NCBI GenBank assembly: GCA_023380675.1 | Contig: JAMCRS010000390.1 | Coordinates: 1 to 8,127 of the forward strand | Source: Chloroflexota bacterium | GTDB lineage: Bacteria; Chloroflexota; Anaerolineae; UBA4142 | DNA: 8,127 nucleotides | Reading direction: 5' to 3' | Shown: positions 1 through 6,484 of the stretch, in pieces | How the letters are laid out: each line of letters starts with the position of its first letter | How positions within the stretch are numbered: position 1 is the first letter of the stretch | Position numbers and translations under genes: made by a program | Notes under the pieces: model-generated | Told to the model about the DNA's origin: nothing | The model's input: only the letters and a program-made list of their open reading frames with translations | Database searches by the model: none

Positions 1-2055
1 GACATTACGGCCCGCCGCGAGAACGAAGAAGCGATCCGGCAGAGCGAAGAGCGATTCCGGGTCGCGCTCAAGAATTCGCCGGTCGTCGTCTTCAACCAGG
101 ACCTCGACTTGCGCTATACCTGGGTCTACAACCCGACGTACGGCTTTCCCCGCCAATCGGTGGTCGGCAAGTTGGACTCGGATCTGATGCCGGCGGCGGA
201 CGCGGCTCGCTGGAGCGAGATCAAACGGGGGGTCCTGGAGACGGGCGTCGGCACCCGCGAAGAAGTCTCGACAACCGTGGACGGCCAGAGGCGCACCTTC
301 GATCTGACGGTCGAGCCGCTGAACGCCGCCGACGGGAGGATCGTCGGCGTCACGTGCGCGTCGATCGACATCAGCGAGCGCAAACGGGAGCAAGCGCTGA
401 CGACGCGGCTCGCCGCGATCGTCGAGTCGTCGGAGGATGCGATCATCGGCAAAACGCTCGACGGGATCATTCTGTCCTGGAATCCCGGCGCCGAGCGCCT
501 CTTCGGCTATTTGCCTGACGAGATCATCGGCCAATCGGCGATCGTCCTTAATCCGCCCGATCGAATCGACGAGTTCCGGGAGGTCACCGAGCGCCTCAAG
601 CACGGCGAGCCGATGGAGCAGCACGACACCGTGCGGGTCCGGCAGGACGGCCGGCCGATCGACGTCTCGGTGAGCGTGTCGGTCGTGCGCGACGCGATGG
701 GTCGCATCATCGGAGCGGCGACGATCGCGCGCGACATTACGCAGCGCAAGCGGATGGAGGAGCTGCAGCGTTTTCGGGCCGAGGTGAGTGATTCGCTCGG
801 CTCGTCGCTGGAGTACCCGGCCCTGTTGGCGAATATTACGCGCCTGGCGGTCCCGCGGATCGCGGATTGGTGCGCGGTCTATCTGCTCGACGAAGAGGGT
901 ACCATCCAGCAGCTCGCGCTCAGCCACGTCGATCCGGCGCAGACAGAACGCGCGAAGGAGATGCTGCGGCGATACCCCCCTGACCCCGAGGCGTCCACCG
1001 GCGTTGCGGCCGTCATCCGCACGGGGCGGCCGGAATTCGTCGAGCGGGTGACCGACGATCAGCTTGCGGCAGAAGCGCGTGACGTGGAGCACCTCAAGCG
1101 GCTGGTCGACGTCGGATTCAAGTCTTATCTGATCGTGCCCATGACGGCGCGCAATCGAACGTTTGGAGCCATCTCGTTCGTTTCGGCGGACTCGGCGCGC
1201 CGGCTGACCCCGGACGTCCTGGCGCTGGCGGAGGACCTGGCGTACCGAGCGGCGCTGGCCGTCGACAACGCGCGTTTGTTTCAAGAGATCCAGAAAGCGA
1301 ACGAGGACCTGGAGCAGCGGGTCGTCCAGCGCACCATCGAATTACAGGCGGCGAATGCCAAACTGAAGGACGAGGTCACCGAGCGCAAGCGCGCCACCGA
1401 CCAGTTGCGACAACTCTCCGCGCATCTGCAGTCGGCGCGTGAAGAAGAGCGTATCCGCATCTCGCGCGAGCTTCACGACGAATTGGGACAGGTCTTGACC
1501 GCCATCAAGATCGACCTGTCCCTTTTGGCGGACCGGCTGGACGACAGGGGGTACAAGGTGCAGCGTGAGGCGCTGGGCGACGAGATCCGCTCCACCGTCA
1601 AGATGATCGACGAGACGATCCAAAAGATGCGCCTGATCATCCGGGAGCTGCGGCCGGAAATCCTCGACCACCTGGGACTGAGCGCCGCGATCGAGTGGCA
1701 GGTGCAGGAGCTTCAAGCGCGCACGGGAATCGAATATCACTTTGATACCGGCGTGGACGACAGCCATCTGGACCGGGACCGCACCACGGCCGTTTTTCGC
1801 ATCCTCCAGGAGGCGTTGACCAACGTGGCGCGCCACGCGCAGGCGACGCGGGTCGATATCGCGTTGAACGAGGAAAGCGGCCAGTTGGTCCTCATGGTCC
1901 GTGACAACGGCCGCGGGTTGCCAGAGAATGGATCCTCCGGTCAGAAATCCTTCGGATTGCTCGGGATGCGTGAACGCGCTCTGGCGTTCGGCGGAGATGT
2001 CAATGTCTCGAGCCCGGGCGGCGGCACGGTCGTCGTCGCGCGCATCCCCACGTAG
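1..2055 (+). CDS. PAS-PAS-GAF sensor histidine kinase, NarL/HisKA_3 type (5' partial)
   Basis: A cytoplasmic-type sensor kinase that should autophosphorylate on His and pass phosphate to the response regulator just downstream. The frame is open from base 1, and 684 codons are visible. It begins with DIT.RRENEEAIRQSEERFR, the usual linker after a PAS/PAC unit, so at least one more domain lies upstream. Visible domains (window residues): PAS about 19-130, ending in SIDISERKREQ; PAS about 131-250, with WNPGAERLFGY and DITQRKR; GAF about 259-429; a coiled coil about 430-480; HisKA_3 with RISRELHDELGQV, phosphoacceptor His at codon 492; HATPase_c with N-box Asn 608, G1 box DNGRGLP from codon 635, and G2 FGLLGMRER near 655. 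No membrane segment is seen in this part. The TTG at 109 lies inside the first PAS domain and is not the start. The input signal is unknown; PAS and GAF domains often bind small ligands, haem or flavin. Confidence 0.95.
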   Translation, partial: DITARRENEEAIRQSEERFRVALKNSPVVVFNQDLDLRYTWVYNPTYGFPRQSVVGKLDSDLMPAADAARWSEIKRGVLETGVGTREEVSTTVDGQRRTFDLTVEPLNAADGRIVGVTCASIDISERKREQALTTRLAAIVESSEDAIIGKTLDGIILSWNPGAERLFGYLPDEIIGQSAIVLNPPDRIDEFREVTERLKHGEPMEQHDTVRVRQDGRPIDVSVSVSVVRDAMGRIIGAATIARDITQRKRMEELQRFRAEVSDSLGSSLEYPALLANITRLAVPRIADWCAVYLLDEEGTIQQLALSHVDPAQTERAKEMLRRYPPDPEASTGVAAVIRTGRPEFVERVTDDQLAAEARDVEHLKRLVDVGFKSYLIVPMTARNRTFGAISFVSADSARRLTPDVLALAEDLAYRAALAVDNARLFQEIQKANEDLEQRVVQRTIELQAANAKLKDEVTERKRATDQLRQLSAHLQSAREEERIRISRELHDELGQVLTAIKIDLSLLADRLDDRGYKVQREALGDEIRSTVKMIDETIQKMRLIIRELRPEILDHLGLSAAIEWQVQELQARTGIEYHFDTGVDDSHLDRDRTTAVFRILQEALTNVARHAQATRVDIALNEESGQLVLMVRDNGRGLPENGSSGQKSFGLLGMRERALAFGGDVNVSSPGGGTVVVARIPT

Positions 2056-2080
2056 CAGTTCGATTCCCCTTCGGAGGCGT

Positions 2081-2713
2081 ATGGTCAACATTTTGATTGC
2101 CGACGATCACGAGCTGATCCGGGAAGGCTTGAAAAAGATCCTGAAAAAAGAACCGGACCTGGAGGTGCTGGCCGAAGCCCGCAACGCGCAGGAGGTGTAT
2201 GCGCAGGTCAAGAGCCAGCCGCCGGACATCGTGCTGCTCGACATATCGATGCCCGGGATCAGCGGGCTGGACGTGCTGACGCAGCTCCGGCAGGAACACC
2301 CCAAGCTGCCGGTATTGATCTTGAGCATGCACCCGGAAGACCGCTTCGCCGTCCGCGCGCTCAAGGCCGGCGCGGCCGGCTATATCACCAAAGACAGCGC
2401 GGTGAGCGAGCTGGTCCAAGCCATCCGCAAAGTGGTCGCCGGCGGAAAATACGTGAGTCTCGGCCTGGCCGAAAAGCTGGCGGTCGACCTGGAAAAAGGG
2501 AGCGCCGGCCTGGCACACGAGGCCTTGTCCGACCGCGAATTCCAGGTCATGCGCATGATCGCCGCCGGCAAGCGGATCAGCGAGATCGCGGCGGAGTTGT
2601 CCCTCAGCACGAGCGCCGTGAACACGTATCGAACGCGAATCCTGGAAAAGATGAAAATGGAACGAAATGTCGAGCTGACTCGCTACGCCATCGAAAACCA
2701 TCTGATCGAATAG
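2081..2713 (+). CDS. NarL/FixJ-family response regulator (REC-HTH_LuxR)
   Basis: A 210-residue DNA-binding response regulator, very probably the partner of the kinase ending 25 bases upstream. The receiver domain (about 3-120) has the acidic pair D8/D9, phosphoacceptor D54 in LLDISMPG, the switch residue S82, and conserved K104 in YITKDS. A LuxR/NarL helix-turn-helix covers about 146-206 (LSDREFQVMRMIAAGKRISE, then LSTSAVNTYRTRILEKM). Length and domain order are normal for the family. ATG 2081 is chosen because GGAGG sits at 2073-2077 and the first strand of the receiver (VNILIADDHE) starts immediately after it. The same frame is open further upstream, but only through sequence antiparallel to no domain and overlapping the kinase gene. 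Kinase and regulator are probably co-transcribed. The regulon cannot be inferred. Confidence 0.96.
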   Translation: MVNILIADDHELIREGLKKILKKEPDLEVLAEARNAQEVYAQVKSQPPDIVLLDISMPGISGLDVLTQLRQEHPKLPVLILSMHPEDRFAVRALKAGAAGYITKDSAVSELVQAIRKVVAGGKYVSLGLAEKLAVDLEKGSAGLAHEALSDREFQVMRMIAAGKRISEIAAELSLSTSAVNTYRTRILEKMKMERNVELTRYAIENHLIE

Positions 2714-2835
2714 CGCGCCGCCGGACCTCGCGCGCCTCGGCACGCCATCCTCCGTTCGGATCCTTCGAGTCACACCGTAACGCCGCGCCCGTCGTCTCCT
2801 CCCGCCCGAGCGGCCGCCAGCCGGCCCACGGGCCT

Positions 2836-2875
2836 GTAGCATGAAATGCGACACGACTTGCCGATTCTATGCTAC
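2836..2875. repeat. Interrupted inverted repeat GTAGCAT...ATGCTAC
   Basis: GTAGCAT (2836-2842) and its exact reverse complement ATGCTAC (2869-2875) are separated by 26 bases, in the 261-base spacer between the response-regulator gene and the lone receiver gene. Half-site centres are 33 bases apart, close to three helical turns, so a regulator-binding site is possible. A loose hairpin is the alternative. No T tract follows, so it does not look like an intrinsic terminator. The rest of the spacer shows no gene. Confidence 0.3.
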
Positions 2876-2974
2876 GCAAATCCTGAGCTTTCCGCTATTT
2901 CCCCCTCCGTCCGCACCGCGTACACTGGCAACCGTATGATAAACCTCTTTCAGGATTGCAACGTGGGACGCACA

Positions 2975-3370
2975 ATGAAAGTGTTCCTGGTCGACGACTC
3001 GCTCGTTATCCGCCAGCGACTGGCAAAGATGCTGTCAAGTCTGAATGGGGTCAAGGTGATCGGCGAGTCGCGGGAAGCCCGCGACGCGACCGATTCGATT
3101 CTGCGGCTGCGGCCGGACGTCGTTATTCTCGACCTCCAGCTACTGAACGGCACAGGCTTTGACGTCCTGGAGGGAATCAAGAAGAACCCACCGGCCCCCG
3201 TCGTGATCATGCTGACCAATTACCCGTATCCACAGTTCCGCACGTGGTGCTTGAATGCCGGCGCCGACTATTTCTTCGACAAGTCGACCGAATTCAAGAA
3301 CATCCCCTTGGTATTTCGGGAATTGCGCCGGCAGCCGCGCGGTCGCAAGGCGCTCGACGTCAAGAACTGA
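2975..3370 (+). CDS. Stand-alone receiver-domain response regulator
   Basis: A 131-residue protein consisting of one CheY-like receiver and no output domain. Phosphorylation residues are intact: acidic pair D7/D8 in FLVDDS, phosphoacceptor D53 in VILDLQLLNG, T81 in MLTNYPYPQF, and K103 in YFFDKSTEF. The tail after residue about 115 is short and basic (RRQPRGRK). ATG 2975 is chosen because MKVFLVDDS is the usual opening strand of this family; in-frame ATG 2936 would add 13 residues with no receiver character. The ribosome site is weak (GGGA at 2965-2968). Proteins with the TNYPYPQ...DKSTEF signature are known as small receivers found near histidine kinases. Likely roles are a phosphorelay intermediate, a phosphate sink, or protein-protein signalling. 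It lies 261 bases after the kinase/regulator pair, so it could have its own promoter. Confidence 0.92.
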   Translation: MKVFLVDDSLVIRQRLAKMLSSLNGVKVIGESREARDATDSILRLRPDVVILDLQLLNGTGFDVLEGIKKNPPAPVVIMLTNYPYPQFRTWCLNAGADYFFDKSTEFKNIPLVFRELRRQPRGRKALDVKN

Positions 3371-3403
3371 CCGCTCGGCGGTGGACCCACCCGGTCTGCC
3401 GGA

Positions 3404-3430
3404 TTGTTTCCGTTCGATTCAACCCGACAT
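3404..3430 (+). promoter_or_regulatory. Possible shared regulatory motif, copy 1 (TTGTTT-N15-CGACAT)
   Basis: TTGTTT (3404-3409) and CGACAT (3425-3430) lie just upstream of the sigma-factor gene. A near copy with 16 bases between the same two hexamers lies upstream of the PRC-barrel gene (5108-5135); CG and ATTC also recur between them. Read as a -35/-10 pair here, transcription would begin almost on the ribosome-binding site at 3435-3440, which argues against a simple promoter. An operator or coincidence is equally possible. Confidence 0.2.
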
Positions 3431-3434
3431 GCAG

Positions 3435-3440
3435 AGGAGG
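3435..3440 (+). promoter_or_regulatory. Ribosome-binding site deciding the ECF sigma start
   Basis: AGGAGG lies 6 bases before ATG 3447. The in-frame ATG at 3429 lies upstream of this site and has no Shine-Dalgarno sequence of its own, so 3447 is the preferred start. Confidence 0.8.
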
Positions 3441-3446
3441 CCGCGC

Positions 3447-4037
3447 ATGTTTCCGGCGCAGGTGAAATATCGTCCGATGCGCGTGGCGCCGCGTCCTTCG
3501 TCCGCGCGCCCGCGGGCGCTCGACGCTCAGGCATTCGGACGCCTATACGATAGCAACGTCAGCAAAGTGTACCGATACATTTACTACAAGGTCGGAACGG
3601 CGATGCAGGCGGAAGACCTGACCGCGCAGGTGTTCATGAAGGCGTGGGAGGCGCTCGACCGCTACCGCTGGACCCAGCGTCCCTTTTCGGCGTGGCTCTT
3701 TCGGATCGCGCACAACCTGGTGGTCGACCACTTCCGCACGCAGCGGGACACGCTTTCCATTGAGGGCCTGCCGTTCGAGATCGACGCCCACGCCGAGTCG
3801 CTCGACATCCTGGCCCAGCGCAAGCTGACAGCCGCGGAACTGAAGAAGGCGATCAGCCGCTTGACCGACAGTCAACAGCAAGTCATCGTGCTCAAGTTCT
3901 TGGAGGGTTACAGCACGGAGGAAACGGCACGAATCATGCGCAAAGACCCCGGCGCGGTGCGCGCCCTGCAGCACCGCGCATTGACCGCCCTCCAACGTAC
4001 GTGCCGGCCCTGGGCATCAGGAGGTTATCCATGGTAA
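3447..4037 (+). CDS. ECF-type RNA polymerase sigma factor (sigma-70 family)
   Basis: A 196-residue sigma factor with only regions 2 and 4, the ECF layout. Region 2 (about 27-100) carries FGRLYDSNVSKVYRYIYYKV, then AEDLTAQVFMKAWEAL, then RPFSAWLFRIAHNLVVDHFR, covering core binding and -10 recognition. A linker (about 101-125) leads to region 4 (about 128-186), with LTDSQQQVIVLKFLEGYSTE and a helix-turn-helix ending ALQHRALTALQR for -35 recognition. The first 25 residues are a basic, Pro/Arg-rich extension. The last 7 bases overlap the next gene, whose Shine-Dalgarno sequence is written into the final codons (S-G-G), so the two are probably translationally coupled. ECF genes are commonly coupled to an anti-sigma gene; none with a recognisable zinc-finger or RskA-like domain is present here. 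The region-2 wording resembles ECF factors from Chloroflexota and Actinomycetota; that is a recollection, not a search result. Confidence 0.94.
   Translation: MFPAQVKYRPMRVAPRPSSARPRALDAQAFGRLYDSNVSKVYRYIYYKVGTAMQAEDLTAQVFMKAWEALDRYRWTQRPFSAWLFRIAHNLVVDHFRTQRDTLSIEGLPFEIDAHAESLDILAQRKLTAAELKKAISRLTDSQQQVIVLKFLEGYSTEETARIMRKDPGAVRALQHRALTALQRTCRPWASGGYPW
4019..4024 (+). promoter_or_regulatory. Ribosome-binding site inside the ECF gene for the HEAT/Asp-box gene
   Basis: A perfect AGGAGG lies 6 bases before ATG 4031 and inside the last codons of the sigma-factor gene. It fixes the downstream start at 4031 rather than an earlier in-frame codon, and supports translational coupling of the two genes (ATG 4031 overlaps the TAA at 4035-4037). 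Confidence 0.85.
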
Positions 4038-5068
4038 AGTCCTCGCACTCGACCGGGCCATTTCACTGGCGCCCGAACCGCGACCCGCGGCTCTTGACGT
4101 GGGACCTCGTCCTCGTGGCCGCGATCGCGGTCGGGGTATTCTTCCTAGCGACTCAGGCGAACGAAGCGCACGCGACCAAGGAAACAAACGCAAGTCAGGA
4201 CAGCGCCTCGAACGCCGCGATCCCGGTTACCGGGCCGATCAACCGGCCCAGGGTGACCGACCTCATTACTCAACTCAAGGATCCAGCCGCGGCGGTTCGA
4301 GCGAGCGCGGCCGACGCGTTGGGTTCGGCCGGCGCGGCGACGGCCGAGAACGCCCTGCTCGCCGCCACGTATGATTCGGACACGCATGTCCGCGAAGAGG
4401 CGGCGGCGGCGCTGGGAGAAATCGGCCAGGTGGATGCCCTTCCGCGCCTGCGGGAGCTCCAAATCGTCCAGGGTAATATCTACATCGAGCTCGCCGCGTT
4501 CGAGGCTCAGGCGAGGATCACGCGTCAGGTCGCCACGACGATCGGCGTTCCGTATGGCCAGATTCAAGCATTGACCGTGGCGCAAGACGGCACGGCCTAC
4601 GCCACGGCGGGTCAGGAGCTTTACACCCGCCCGGTCGACGGCGCGTGGCGCCCGACCTCCCGGCTTCCGGACACGCCGAACAACCTCTCACCCGGGCCGG
4701 ACGGCAGCCTCGTCTATCTTTCCACCGACGCGTCTGGGCTCTATCGAAGCCAGGACGCCGGCAAGACGTGGGAACATCTGCAATTCGGGATGCAGACTCC
4801 GACCCAGCTGACCGTCACGGCCGTCGTGGTGAACCCTGAGAACGTCGACCAGATCTTTATCGCTCTGGCGGCGAACGGGTCCAATCCCGGCCAGCAAAAT
4901 TCGCTTGGCGTTTCGGTGAGCAACGACAGCGGACAGACGTGGGTGCCGCTCCTGGATTCGCCAACCTGGTCGGTGACCCGGACGCTCATCGTGGACCGAA
5001 CGACGCCTGAGTTCCTGTACGGCCTCTCAGACGTGGGTCCGTGGCGCTATCAACTGAACGGCGGTTAG
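4031..5068 (+). CDS. Membrane-anchored HEAT-repeat and Asp-box (BNR) propeller protein, copy A
   Basis: A 345-residue protein of unknown function. A short basic N-terminus (K3, R14, R17, R20) precedes one hydrophobic segment (about 24-41, LVLVAAIAVGVFFLAT), predicting N-in/C-out anchoring with the rest outside the cytoplasm; no lipobox is seen. After a Thr/Ser/Asn-rich linker come at least two HEAT-type repeats (about 74-142), with DPAAAVRASAADALG and DSDTHVREEAAAALGEIG. The C-terminal half (about 173-344) is beta-rich with two Asp boxes, SQDAGKTW (240-247) and SNDSGQTW (297-304), as in BNR/sialidase-fold and YCF48-like propellers. Asp boxes are structural, so no enzyme activity is implied. 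About 170 residues is short for a complete six- or seven-bladed propeller. It is coupled to the ECF sigma gene and has a collinear paralogue at 7029. A sensor, scaffold or anti-sigma-like role is inference only. Confidence 0.88.
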   Translation: MVKSSHSTGPFHWRPNRDPRLLTWDLVLVAAIAVGVFFLATQANEAHATKETNASQDSASNAAIPVTGPINRPRVTDLITQLKDPAAAVRASAADALGSAGAATAENALLAATYDSDTHVREEAAAALGEIGQVDALPRLRELQIVQGNIYIELAAFEAQARITRQVATTIGVPYGQIQALTVAQDGTAYATAGQELYTRPVDGAWRPTSRLPDTPNNLSPGPDGSLVYLSTDASGLYRSQDAGKTWEHLQFGMQTPTQLTVTAVVVNPENVDQIFIALAANGSNPGQQNSLGVSVSNDSGQTWVPLLDSPTWSVTRTLIVDRTTPEFLYGLSDVGPWRYQLNGG

Positions 5069-5107
5069 GTCGACCGTTGGCGAAAAACGCTTTCCGATCC
5101 CGGCCTC

Positions 5108-5135
5108 TTGTTTTCGATTCTGTAGCGCTCGACAT
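5108..5135 (+). promoter_or_regulatory. Possible shared regulatory motif, copy 2 (TTGTTT-N16-CGACAT)
   Basis: TTGTTT (5108-5113) and CGACAT (5130-5135) lie 37 bases before the PRC-barrel start and match the arrangement upstream of the sigma gene (3404-3430). Here the distance to the start codon would suit a promoter with a short leader. The match to housekeeping consensus hexamers is poor, and only two copies support the motif. Confidence 0.2.
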
Positions 5136-5172
5136 TTCACGTCAGACCGGAAGCAAATGGAGAGAGTATCCT

Positions 5173-5472
5173 ATGGCAACCGACACGCACGCGCGAATGC
5201 TCGCGTCCTTGGTGGGCAATCCAGTGAGGAACTCGACCGGCGAGAACATCGGGCGAATCGAAGGCTTGATCGCCGACTCAGAAACCGGTCAGATCATGGT
5301 AGCCGTCTCGTCCGGCTCAGAGACGAACGACGAGCGGCCGGCGCAGTTGCCTTGGAACGCTTTGAGGCGGTCGACCGTCGACGGTGTGCTTTACCTGAGC
5401 CCACGCCATGGAGATGCCGACCGCGAGGTAATAGTCTACACTTGCCCGGTGCACCGGCGACAAGTGACCTGA
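5173..5472 (+). CDS. PRC-barrel domain protein
   Basis: A 99-residue soluble protein made almost entirely of one PRC-barrel (about 10-76). It opens with LVGNPVRNSTGENIGRIEGL, the turn-rich first strands typical of the fold, continues through IADSETGQIMVAVSSG, and ends the domain with PAQLPWNALR and GVLYLS. PRC-barrels occur in RimM, the photosynthetic reaction-centre H subunit and many small stress-associated proteins; they mediate protein or RNA contacts rather than catalysis. The C-terminus has one Cys (C91) and basic residues (CPVHRRQ). ATG 5173 is preceded by GGAGAG at 5159-5164, 8 bases away; the frame is open upstream but without PRC character. The gene follows the HEAT/Asp-box protein by 104 bases and leads the group of small membrane-protein genes. 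Its partner is unknown. Confidence 0.87.
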   Translation: MATDTHARMLASLVGNPVRNSTGENIGRIEGLIADSETGQIMVAVSSGSETNDERPAQLPWNALRRSTVDGVLYLSPRHGDADREVIVYTCPVHRRQVT

Positions 5473-5497
5473 GCGACGAAATGCCAGGCGGAGGCGG

Positions 5498-5535
5498 CAA
5501 GTGCCCAAGGCCGCGCGGCTCGCGCCCGGTACTTG
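5498..5535. repeat. Inverted repeat in the PRC/GlsB-like spacer
   Basis: CAAGTGCC (5498-5505) pairs with GGTACTTG (5528-5535) over 8 positions including one G-T pair. The 22-base loop is GC-rich and holds the palindrome GCCGCGCGGC. It lies between the PRC-barrel stop and the next start. No T tract follows, so a processing or stability hairpin is more likely than an intrinsic terminator. Confidence 0.3.
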
Positions 5536-5602
5536 GACCGGCGCTCTGGAACTGCGGCCCGTCTGCCTTCTCCAGGTCGAGCTCAGGGAAAGGAGAATTT
5601 CC

Positions 5603-5887
5603 ATGACTCTTACACTGATTCAGTTGAGCGTATACGTCGCCATCGCGATTGTCATTGCCTACCTGGCCGGACGAATCCTCAAGAGTCGATACCCCTACGG
5701 ATTCGTGGGTGCCTTTGTGGCGTCCCTTGTAGGTGAGTGGTTGATGATCGACGTGTTTCAGGTTTTGCTAGCGCCCGAGGTTTCGTACGAGGGTGTTCCG
5801 CTCATCACGGGAATCGTGGGCGCGCTCTTCGAAGCGTTCCTATGGGCCTGGGTGGCCGGCGGTCAGCACCATCATCGCTGGGTTTGA
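5603..5887 (+). CDS. GlsB/YeaQ-like small integral membrane protein (divergent)
   Basis: A 94-residue protein with three predicted membrane helices (about 5-23, 33-55, 64-85), the layout of the GlsB/YeaQ/YmgE (transglycosylase-associated) family. The helix-1 end YLAGRILKSRYPYGFVGAFV resembles the family pattern of a Gly-containing helix end, a basic turn, then a small-residue-rich second helix (GAFVASLVGEWL), and GIVGALFEAFLW fits helix 3. It departs from the family by a longer second loop (APEVSYEGVP) and a C-terminal QHHHRWV whose His cluster could contact metal; that is only a possibility. ATG 5603 has AAGGAG at 5590-5595, 7 bases away. The biochemical function of the family is not settled; expression is often stress-linked. 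A more typical member lies at 6593. Family assignment here is less certain than for that gene. Confidence 0.75.
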   Translation: MTLTLIQLSVYVAIAIVIAYLAGRILKSRYPYGFVGAFVASLVGEWLMIDVFQVLLAPEVSYEGVPLITGIVGALFEAFLWAWVAGGQHHHRWV

Positions 5888-5918
5888 CGGCCCATCACGG
5901 TTAAGAAAGGGGATTATC

Positions 5919-6482
5919 GTGCAAGAGCGAAGCGAATTGGGCCGTGCGCGAGGACACGCGCTCCAAGTCACGGACCGGGGCATATCGCCTGAGGACCGCA
6001 ACCTCCTGGCCGCAGTACCCGGCCAATCGAGCCGCCGGTCCTATCGCAGCGACATGCCTGCGCCGGCGATCTATCGCGAAGCCCTGCGGGTCATGTTGGG
6101 GACGCCGGAGATTCAAGGGCGTCTTCCCTACGTCACCGCAAGTCTGATCGTCACGATCTTTGGCACGTGGCTGGCGGTCAAAGCCATACAGACTAGAGCG
6201 TTCGCGCTCGCCGCGGATATCGTGTTGTTCCTGTGCACCACGGCACTGGCCGGCTTCTTGGTGGGCGTGTTACTCGGCGAAGGAATTCTGACGACCAAGG
6301 CGGTTCCTTTTCTACTCTCGGCAGCGGTTGCATTCGTCCTGCTGCTCAGCGTTATCCTGGTCGCAGACATGCTGCTAGGCCGTCGATCTCGACACGAAGC
6401 AAGCACGGACGGCGCGGAGCAAGAGATAGTCGTTCGCGCACGGCCGCACCGCTCGTATTCCGAGCGGACCAAGCCGGTTTAA
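5919..6482 (+). CDS. Hypothetical three-helix membrane protein
   Basis: A 187-residue protein that I do not recognise. A hydrophilic, Arg-rich N-terminal domain (about 1-70, including SSRRSYRSD) is followed by three hydrophobic segments: about 71-88 (YVTASLIVTIFGTWLAVKAI), 95-119 (containing ADIVLFLCTTALAGFLVGVL) and 129-150 (PFLLSAAVAFVLLLSVILVA). It ends in a charged, basic tail (about 154-187). Charge distribution suggests an N-terminus in the cytoplasm; an odd number of spans would put the tail outside, although the RR after helix 3 argues for inside, so topology is unresolved. GTG 5919 is chosen because AAGGGG at 5907-5912 precedes it by 6 bases; in-frame ATG 6054 has no ribosome site. 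It starts 31 bases after the GlsB-like gene, so the two are probably co-transcribed. A membrane partner of its neighbours is plausible but unproven. Confidence 0.75.
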   Translation: MQERSELGRARGHALQVTDRGISPEDRNLLAAVPGQSSRRSYRSDMPAPAIYREALRVMLGTPEIQGRLPYVTASLIVTIFGTWLAVKAIQTRAFALAADIVLFLCTTALAGFLVGVLLGEGILTTKAVPFLLSAAVAFVLLLSVILVADMLLGRRSRHEASTDGAEQEIVVRARPHRSYSERTKPV

Positions 6483-6484
6483 AG

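Noticed and set aside
109..2055. TTG at 109 as the true kinase start
   Set aside because: The frame is open to base 1 and encodes a typical inter-PAS linker and PAS start upstream of 109, so the gene continues beyond the window edge.
1342..2091. Open frame of 249 codons on the minus strand
   Set aside because: It lies wholly opposite the kinase catalytic core, which has clear H, N, G1 and G2 boxes. Its translation is low in complexity and shows no family motif. It is a GC-rich antisense shadow.
2000..2854. Open frame of 284 codons on the minus strand
   Set aside because: It covers the response-regulator gene in antisense, is rich in Arg, Gly, His and Gln, and has no recognisable domain or good ribosome site.
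2898..2926. Possible promoter TTTCCC-N17-TACACT before the lone receiver
   Set aside because: The -10-like hexamer is fair, but the -35 matches only three of six positions. This is insufficient to list as a feature.
3370..3391. Short hairpins (ACCGC-TCG-GCGGT and GGTG-GACC-CACC) after the lone receiver
   Set aside because: Stems of 4-5 pairs, mutually overlapping and without a T tract, are expected by chance in such GC-rich DNA, so they were not called a terminator.
4031..5068. Sialidase (neuraminidase) for the Asp-box protein
   Set aside because: Asp boxes are structural turns found in many propellers. The catalytic Arg triad, Tyr and Asp arrangement of sialidases is not visible and the domain is too short.
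5157..5606. Plus-strand frame overlapping the PRC-barrel gene
   Set aside because: Its product is an Arg-rich frame-shifted reading of the PRC gene; the PRC frame has the recognisable domain and a ribosome site.
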